From assembly GCA_039922495.1 (NCBI GenBank), contig JBDTEO010000043.1, forward strand, positions 23,340-87,339: 64,000 nt of DNA, read 5' to 3'. Source of the DNA: JALYYC01 sp039922495 (GTDB taxonomy: Bacteria > Chloroflexota > Dormibacteria > CF-121). The notes below the pieces were generated by a model. It saw only the letters and a program-made list of their open reading frames with translations, was not told where the DNA came from and did no database searches. Both the position numbers and the translations under genes were made by a program. Positions 58,946 to 64,000 of this stretch are shown in pieces. Within the stretch, counting starts at the first letter, position 1; each line of letters begins with the position of its first letter.

Positions 58946-59338
58946 CTAGGCGGTCTTGGCGAGGGGCTCGGCGGGGCCGACGTAGCGCTGGACGACCGCC
59001 AGCAGATCCGCAATCTCGTAGGGCTTGGTCAGGCATTCGGCGCAGCCGGCCGCGATGGCCGCCTCACGATCGCCGACCATGGCGTGGGCCGTGACCGCGA
59101 TCACAGGGATCGCGGCCAGCTCTCGATCGGCCTTGATCGCTCGGGTGGCCTCCCAACCGTTCATCTCGGGCAGCGACAGGTCCATCAGCACCAAACCCGG
59201 TTTGAGCCGGCCCGCCATCGCAACCGCCTCGAGGCCGGTGGGCGCGAGCTCGCAAACGTAGCCGTGTGAGCGCAGCACCTTCAGCGCCATCCGCTGCATC
59301 ATGGCGTCGTCCTCTACCAGCAGGATGAGCTGGCTCAT
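58946..59338 (-). CDS. Single-domain CheY-like response regulator
   Basis: 130 residues, one REC domain: acidic pocket VEDDAMM, phospho-Asp in LVLMDLSLPEMNG, Thr in AVTAHAM and Lys in LTKPYE. No output domain. ATG overlaps the hybrid-kinase stop (ATGA), so it is the terminal phosphoacceptor or a diffusible regulator of that kinase's pathway. Confidence 0.92.
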   Translation of the reverse strand: MSQLILLVEDDAMMQRMALKVLRSHGYVCELAPTGLEAVAMAGRLKPGLVLMDLSLPEMNGWEATRAIKADRELAAIPVIAVTAHAMVGDREAAIAAGCAECLTKPYEIADLLAVVQRYVGPAEPLAKTA

Positions 59339-62052
59339 GCGGCCTCCCCATGGGTGCGGGCCTGGCCGAGGACCTGGCGAACCGCGGCGGTCAGGCCGGC
59401 CGGCTCGATGGTGCCCTTGGCGATGAAGCGCTGGATGTGACCGTTGAGCGTCAGTACATCCTCGGCGGTCAGCTCCTTGGCGCTGACGATGATCACCGGG
59501 ATCTGCGCCGTGGCCGGTAGGGCGCGCATCCGCGCCACGGTCTCGAAACCGCTCATCCCGGGCATCATGAGATCCAGCAGCACCAGGTCGGGCGGGGCGT
59601 CCTGGACGGAGGCCATCGCTTGATTGCCATCTGACGCAAGCTCCACCCGGGCTCCCTCCTCGCCAAGAATCTTGGCCAGCAGGGTGCGGGCCTCGGGATC
59701 ATCATCCACGACCAGCACGCGTTTCCCGTTTAGCTCCGGCAACAGGTGATGAACTTTTTCGACAAGAGCGTTGCGATCGTAAGGTTTCGCCAGATAATCG
59801 GAAGCGCCGAGGGCGAAGACCAGGCGCTGGTCCTCGACAATCGTGACAACCAGCACGGGAACCCCGGCCGTGTCCGGGTCCTCGCGGAGCTTCTCCAGGA
59901 CCCACCAGCCCGAGGCGTCGGGCATCATGACGTCGAGCGTCATCAGCACCGGGCGGCACTCGTGGGCCAGCTGCACGGCGTCGGCGGCGTTCGACGCCTG
60001 GACCGTCTTCCAGCCGTCCTGTTCGAGGTGCCGAGCGATCAGCTGGCGCACGCTGTCATCGTCATCGACCACGAGGATGACGTTGCCCGGCAGCGCCTGG
60101 TTGAGCCGTCTTACGGCGCGCGGCCGTGCCGGCCGGAGCGCCACCGGGGCCGCCGCGGCCCAGACCGGCAGCGTGAATATGAAGGTGCTGCCGAGGCCGG
60201 GCTCACTCACCACCGTGACGGCGCCGCCGTGCATTTCGACCAGCTTGCGCACGATGCTGAGGCCGAGCCCGGTGCCGCCATGGCGGCGGGTGCTGCTGCC
60301 GTCTCCCTGGACGAACTCTTCGAAGATGACCTTCTGCGCCTCGGTGGAGATGCCGATGCCCGTGTCCTTGACCGCGATCCGGACCATCCGGCCTGACGCC
60401 TGGGCGAAGACCTCAAGATGACCGCGATCGGTGAACTTGACCGCGTTGGAAAGGAGGTTGATCAAGATCTGCTTGAGCCGCACCGGGTCCGCTTCCACGG
60501 CCGGCAGGCTCGCTGACAGGCGGGTCTCGATTCTCAGCCCCTTTTGCTGGGCCAGCGGCCGGATGCTATCGAGCACGGAGTTCACGAGACCGGGCAGCTC
60601 CAGGCGCTCGGGGATCAATTCCATCTTGCCCGCCTCGATCTTGCTCAGGTCGAGGATCTGGTTGATCAGGTTGAGCAGCGATTGGCCGCTCCGGTTGACC
60701 TGTTGGACATCCTGCTGCTGCTCCTCGTTGATGGGCCCGTCGATGCCATCGAGCAGGATCTGGGAGAACCCGATAATCGCGGAAAGCGGTGTCCGCAACT
60801 CATGCGACACGTTGGCGAGGAACTCCGACTTGAGCTTGTTGGCGCGGGCCAGCTCCTGGTTTGCCGTTTGCAGCTCCTTGGTGCGCTGCGAGACCTTTTC
60901 CTCCAGGTTCTGGTAGGCGCTGCTCATCTGCTGGGCCATCTGGTTGAAGGTTTGCGCAAGCGTGAGCAGCTCCCTGGCGGCGAACCCTTCGCGAACGCGC
61001 ACCGGCGTGACGAAGTCCCCCTGGGCAAGCCGGGCCGCCGCGCGGTTGAGCTCGCCCACCGGCCGGGTCAGCCACATGGCAGCCAGGAATCCGAGGACCA
61101 GCGCCAGCACGACCGCGACCAGCAGCCACTCGAGCGTGCTCAGAATCAGCGGCGTCAACTCGGCCCGAAGCTCGGCCACAGACTGCGACACCCAAACCTT
61201 CCAGCCGACCACCGGAACAGTGGCAAAGCCGGCCGCCCGCGGCACGTTACCGTCGAGGTCGGTGTACCAGCTGACGCCCCGATCGCTGCCCAGCGACTGC
61301 TGGAAGATGGCTTCCGAGGAGAGGTCCTTGGCCTCGAGGCGCCAGTCGTCCCGCGGGTGCGCGATCACGCGGCCGCGCCGGTCGACGACGACCGCCTGGC
61401 CGCTGGCGCCAATCCGGCTGTAAACGGACAGCCGTTGCACCTCGGAGAGACCGACGGTTCCGGCGAGGTAGCCGATCAACGCGCGTCTGCTATCCAGAAT
61501 CGGCACGGCGATCACCACCGCGGCGACACTGGAGTCACCGCTTGACCGCACGACATCGGAGTACTTGGGCCCGAGGCGGCCGGGATTCAACGCCTCCTTG
61601 ACGTAATTCCACTGGCTGTAATCGACGCCGGCGCCGGCCGGAGGGTCAGCGGCCACCGCGCGACCGGCCAGGTTGCCCACATACAGCTGGAGCAGCGCCG
61701 GCTCCGCGGTGTGCGCGGCCGCGAGCTCCTGGTTGAGGCGCGCCGGATCGAAGCTTCGGCCATTAATCTGTTTGAGCGCGGCCTCGTCGTTGGATTCGAT
61801 CTGCGAGGCGGTGCTCTGTAAGGCGGACGTTTGCGCCAGGATGTAGCCGTAAATCGCCTGGGACAGGGTCTCCGCCATCGGCTCGTGCTTCTGCTCGATG
61901 GTGAGGTTCTGGGTGGTGAAGAGCGAGGAGATCCGCTGCGCGCCGAAAAAAATCAGCGGTCCGACGGCCACCATCAGGAATCCGACGCTCATGTACCAGC
62001 GCAGGCTGTGTGCCGATCGGGCTTGCCCCGAGGCGTCTGAACGCGACCCCAC
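59335..62052 (-). CDS. Membrane hybrid histidine kinase (Cache-HAMP-HisKA-HATPase-REC-REC)
   Basis: About 905 residues from GTG 62052 (TTG 62079 and ATG 61992 are alternatives). Membrane helix near 22-42, an extracytoplasmic double-Cache-like sensor (~45-300; ASGQAVVVDRRGRVIAHPRD), second helix near 305-327, HAMP, a coiled coil, HisKA box FLANVSHELRTPLSAI with His ~417, N box LLSNAVKF, DTGIGI and GGTGLGLSIV. Two receiver domains follow (VVDDDDSV, LTLDVMMPD; VVDDDPEA, LLDLMMPGMSG). Coupled to the response regulator at 58946. Ligand unknown; Cache domains often bind small carboxylates or amino acids. Confidence 0.92.
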   Translation of the reverse strand: MGSRSDASGQARSAHSLRWYMSVGFLMVAVGPLIFFGAQRISSLFTTQNLTIEQKHEPMAETLSQAIYGYILAQTSALQSTASQIESNDEAALKQINGRSFDPARLNQELAAAHTAEPALLQLYVGNLAGRAVAADPPAGAGVDYSQWNYVKEALNPGRLGPKYSDVVRSSGDSSVAAVVIAVPILDSRRALIGYLAGTVGLSEVQRLSVYSRIGASGQAVVVDRRGRVIAHPRDDWRLEAKDLSSEAIFQQSLGSDRGVSWYTDLDGNVPRAAGFATVPVVGWKVWVSQSVAELRAELTPLILSTLEWLLVAVVLALVLGFLAAMWLTRPVGELNRAAARLAQGDFVTPVRVREGFAARELLTLAQTFNQMAQQMSSAYQNLEEKVSQRTKELQTANQELARANKLKSEFLANVSHELRTPLSAIIGFSQILLDGIDGPINEEQQQDVQQVNRSGQSLLNLINQILDLSKIEAGKMELIPERLELPGLVNSVLDSIRPLAQQKGLRIETRLSASLPAVEADPVRLKQILINLLSNAVKFTDRGHLEVFAQASGRMVRIAVKDTGIGISTEAQKVIFEEFVQGDGSSTRRHGGTGLGLSIVRKLVEMHGGAVTVVSEPGLGSTFIFTLPVWAAAAPVALRPARPRAVRRLNQALPGNVILVVDDDDSVRQLIARHLEQDGWKTVQASNAADAVQLAHECRPVLMTLDVMMPDASGWWVLEKLREDPDTAGVPVLVVTIVEDQRLVFALGASDYLAKPYDRNALVEKVHHLLPELNGKRVLVVDDDPEARTLLAKILGEEGARVELASDGNQAMASVQDAPPDLVLLDLMMPGMSGFETVARMRALPATAQIPVIIVSAKELTAEDVLTLNGHIQRFIAKGTIEPAGLTAAVRQVLGQARTHGEAA

Positions 62053-62126
62053 AGGGCAGTAACGTCCGAGTGATCGCAACTTTGCTCGACGCGCTGGCGA
62101 CGCTTTCCGGTCCTATACCGGCTCGT

Positions 62127-62132
62127 TACTCT
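62127..62132 (+). promoter_or_regulatory. Candidate -10 box (TACTCT) for nth
   Basis: TACTCT ends 6 bp before GTG 62139, which is also where Nth homology begins, so the spacing supports that start codon and a leaderless message. Confidence 0.45.
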
Positions 62133-62138
62133 TCTACG

Positions 62139-62855
62139 GTGGCCGGATTGCGAGCTCGGGATCGGGCATTGCTGGCGGTGGAGCGGCTGCGGGGCATCTA
62201 CCCGGCGGCCTCCGAGCTTGCCCACGCGAACGCCTTCCAGATACTGATCGCCACCATCCTCTCGGCGCAGACGACCGACCGGTCGGTGAATTCGGTCACC
62301 CCGACGCTCTTTGCCATCTTTCCCGATGCGGCGGCGTTGGCGCACGCCGATCCGGCCGCCGTGGAACGGTTGATCAAGCCCACCGGCTTCTTCCATGTGA
62401 AGGCGAAGACCGTCATCGCCTGCAGCGCCGCTCTGGTCGAGCGCTTCGGTGGCGAGGTGCCGCCGAGGATGGATGATCTCGTCACCCTGCCCGGCGTCGG
62501 CCGCAAGACGGCCAACGTCGTCCTCGGCGTCGCCTTCGACCTCCCCGGCTTTGCCGTCGACACGCACGTCACGCGGCTCACCCGGCGGCTCGGGCTGACC
62601 AAGAGTACCGACCCGGTCAAGATCGAGGCCGAGGTGACCCGCATGATTCCGCCCGAGGAGTGGACCGGCTTCAGCCTGCGGCTGATCCTGCACGGCCGGA
62701 GGGTTTGTCTCGCGCGCACGCCACGCTGCCCGGAGTGTGTCCTGAAGGACTTTTGCCCGAGCTCAACCGTTGGCCGCAAGCCGCGACGGACCGCGGCCCG
62801 AGCCGCCCGGCCCCGCGGCGTATCGTTGCCTCATGGCCGATCCCGTACGCGGTAG
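62139..62855 (+). CDS. nth: Endonuclease III
   Basis: 238 residues. HhH-GPD glycosylase: ILIATILSAQTTDRSVN, the catalytic-lysine hairpin LPGVGRKTANVVLG, Asp in FAVDTHVTRL and a C-terminal 4Fe-4S cluster C-x6-C-x2-C-x5-C (CLARTPRCPECVLKDFC). Removes oxidised pyrimidines in base excision repair. GTG 62139 chosen by homology and -10 spacing; the frame is open 43 codons further upstream. The Arg-rich C-terminal tail overlaps the next gene by 23 bp. Confidence 0.95.
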   Translation: MAGLRARDRALLAVERLRGIYPAASELAHANAFQILIATILSAQTTDRSVNSVTPTLFAIFPDAAALAHADPAAVERLIKPTGFFHVKAKTVIACSAALVERFGGEVPPRMDDLVTLPGVGRKTANVVLGVAFDLPGFAVDTHVTRLTRRLGLTKSTDPVKIEAEVTRMIPPEEWTGFSLRLILHGRRVCLARTPRCPECVLKDFCPSSTVGRKPRRTAARAARPRGVSLPHGRSRTR

Positions 62856-63405
62856 GTCCGGCCGACCTCGCGATGCCTCCGTCCTTGGCGGGGTCCTGAT
62901 CCTGCTGGGCGTGCTCTTCCTGGTCGGCCGGCTGACGTCGATCGACCTTGGCCATTCCGGCTGGCCGCTGTTCGTGATCGTGCCGGGCGTCCTGATCCTG
63001 CTCTTCGCGTCCGGCGACCGTGGCGCGATCAGCGAGGCTCGGGCGATCGCCGGCAGCATCGTGACCGTCACCGGCCTCATCCTCCTGTACCAGAACAGCA
63101 CCGACCGGTTCGAAAGCTGGGCCTATGCCTGGACCCTGATCTTCCCTGGCGCCGTGGGAGCCGGGATGATCATCTACGGCTTGCGGACCGGGCGCCCGGG
63201 CAATGTTCGGGCCGGCCTCCGCCTGCTCCAGGTCGCCCTCGTGCTCTTCGTCGTCGGCGTCATCTTCTTTGAACTGGTCCTTGGGATCGGTGGCATCAAG
63301 GTCGGCCCCAGCGGCGGAGTCATCCTGTCCATCCTTGTCATCGTCGCCGGGCTGGCGCTGCTGGTGATCAACCTGCCGGGTCGGTTTCGGCGCCTTTCTC
63401 GATAA
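62833..63405 (+). CDS. Polytopic membrane protein of unknown function
   Basis: 190 residues from ATG 62833, inside the end of nth. Five to six hydrophobic helices (VLGGVLILLGVLFLVGRL; LFVIVPGVLILLFA; GSIVTVTGLILLYQN). The repeated GVLxLLGVLFLxxxL-type pattern is like DUF5668/LiaF-type small membrane domains found with cell-envelope stress genes, but this is only a resemblance. It ends 8 bp before the phosphofructokinase gene. Confidence 0.75.
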   Translation: MADPVRGRSGRPRDASVLGGVLILLGVLFLVGRLTSIDLGHSGWPLFVIVPGVLILLFASGDRGAISEARAIAGSIVTVTGLILLYQNSTDRFESWAYAWTLIFPGAVGAGMIIYGLRTGRPGNVRAGLRLLQVALVLFVVGVIFFELVLGIGGIKVGPSGGVILSILVIVAGLALLVINLPGRFRRLSR

Positions 63406-63406
63406 T
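63401..63406 (+). promoter_or_regulatory. Candidate -10 box (GATAAT) for the phosphofructokinase gene
   Basis: GATAAT, overlapping the previous stop codon, ends 7 bp before GTG 63414, matching the leaderless pattern. Confidence 0.4.
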
Positions 63407-63413
63407 TGACCCC

Positions 63414-64000
63414 GTGCGCATAGGCGTCCTGACCGGCGGCGGCGATGCTCCCGGGTTGAACGCGGCCATTCGCGGCGTGGCGCGTCGCGCCTTCGAGCGG
63501 GGCCTGCAGGTGACAGGGATCAAGAACGGTTGGGCCGGCGCGCTGCGAGCGGGTGACTTCGAGGAGCTTACCCCCGCCTCCGTCCGCGGAATTCTTCCGC
63601 TCGGGGGAACGATCCTCGGGACCTCCAGGACGAACCCGCTGAAAGAGAAGGGCGGCGTGCAGGAGTCGATCCGGCTGTTGCGCGACAACGGCATCGACGG
63701 CCTGGTCGCCATCGGTGGCGATGACACGCTCTCGGTGGCCGCGGCGATCAGCGAGGCTGGGTACCCGGTCGTCGGCGTGCCGAAGACGATCGACAACGAC
63801 CTGTCGGCCACGGAGTTCTGCATCGGATTCGACACGGCGGTCGGCGTCGTCGTCGAGGCCCTGGATCGCCTGCATACCACCGCCTCGGCTCACCACCGCG
63901 TGATGGTGGTCGAGGTCATGGGTCGCGACACCGGCTGGGTGGCGGTGATGGGTGGCCTCGCCGGTGGCGCCGACCTGATCATCATCCCGGAGTTCCCCTT
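63414..64000 (+). CDS. 6-phosphofructokinase, PPi-type signature (3' end beyond window)
   Basis: The frame runs open from GTG 63414 to the window edge (195 complete codons). N-terminus MRIGVLTGGGDAPGLNAAI, GTILGTSRTNPLKEKGG, then AIGGDDTLSVA and VGVPKTIDNDLSATEF, and HHRVMVVEVMGRDTGWVAV. ATP-specific enzymes usually have GGDGS and PGTIDND at the two specificity positions; Asp and Lys here are the residues associated with pyrophosphate as phosphoryl donor (the mixed, actinobacterial-like group). Reversible step of glycolysis/gluconeogenesis. Confidence 0.92.
   Translation, partial: MRIGVLTGGGDAPGLNAAIRGVARRAFERGLQVTGIKNGWAGALRAGDFEELTPASVRGILPLGGTILGTSRTNPLKEKGGVQESIRLLRDNGIDGLVAIGGDDTLSVAAAISEAGYPVVGVPKTIDNDLSATEFCIGFDTAVGVVVEALDRLHTTASAHHRVMVVEVMGRDTGWVAVMGGLAGGADLIIIPEFP

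Noticed and set aside
1..64000. CRISPR array, tRNA/rRNA genes, insertion sequences or prophage
   Set aside because: No regularly spaced repeats, no transposase or integrase reading frame, no terminal inverted repeats flanking a gene, and no tRNA cloverleaf was noticed.

Overview
The window is GC-rich, gene-dense bacterial chromosome with short intergenic gaps, many 1-4 bp start/stop overlaps and no mobile element, tRNA, rRNA or CRISPR array that I could see. The gene content (SUF system without ISC, F420/luciferase-like enzyme, MarP-type CvpA-serine protease, class E/D-like sortase, PPi-type phosphofructokinase, lepA-hemW-hrcA-grpE-dnaJ order, b6-like cytochrome b with Rieske protein) points to a Terrabacteria lineage near Dormibacterota, Chloroflexota or Actinomycetota; Dormibacterota is my best guess, from general resemblance only. 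Many genes have a TANNNT -10 box about 6-7 bp before the start codon, so leaderless transcription seems common.

Layout. 1-3.7 kb: sufC(partial)-sufB-sufD-Rieske ferredoxin-sufT. 3.7-11.5 kb: small membrane protein, orphan CpaF ATPase, AmmeMemoRadiSam radical SAM enzyme, two-subunit 2-oxoacid:ferredoxin oxidoreductase, metallophosphoesterase, a frameshifted ParB-like gene, and a 7Fe ferredoxin that could accept electrons from the oxidoreductase. 11.6-21.4 kb: lactate/glycolate block (FMN alpha-hydroxyacid oxidase, lactate permease, glcDEF), a formyltransferase-like gene and an ErpA-type Fe-S carrier. 21.4-28.6 kb: ArsR-SRPBCC pair, hpt, CPBP protease, a luciferase-like/UbiA fusion divergent from menG, pgsA, panE, plsY. 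28.7-35.4 kb: histidine kinase, thioesterase, acyl-CoA dehydrogenase, SRPBCC protein, two magnesium-chelatase-type AAA+ genes and a zinc-ribbon protein. 35.5-44.8 kb: lepA, hemW, a convergent DsbA-family gene that looks like a selenoprotein, hrcA-grpE-dnaJ behind a CIRCE-like operator, a 2Fe-2S ferredoxin, MarP-like protease and an AI-2E family transporter.

44.9-53.6 kb, minus strand, is the most unusual region: an eight-gene, tightly packed operon encoding a USP-zinc ribbon-PCP_red repeat protein, an ABC exporter, a CydA-like protein, a two-helix protein, a Rieske protein, a b6-type cytochrome b and a second CydA-like protein. There is no cytochrome c gene or CxxCH motif in it. It may encode a respiratory complex in which quinol oxidation by the Rieske/cytochrome b pair is coupled to bd-like heme subunits. 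53.7-64 kb: aldose epimerase, pdxH, secreted protein, second orphan CpaF, sortase, hybrid kinase plus response regulator, nth, a membrane protein and the start of a phosphofructokinase gene.

The two findings most worth following are the putative selenoprotein (in-frame TGA at the first cysteine of a CPFC active site, followed by a SECIS-like hairpin, 38458-39084) and the Rieske/b/CydA-like operon with its PCP_red protein (44876-53565).
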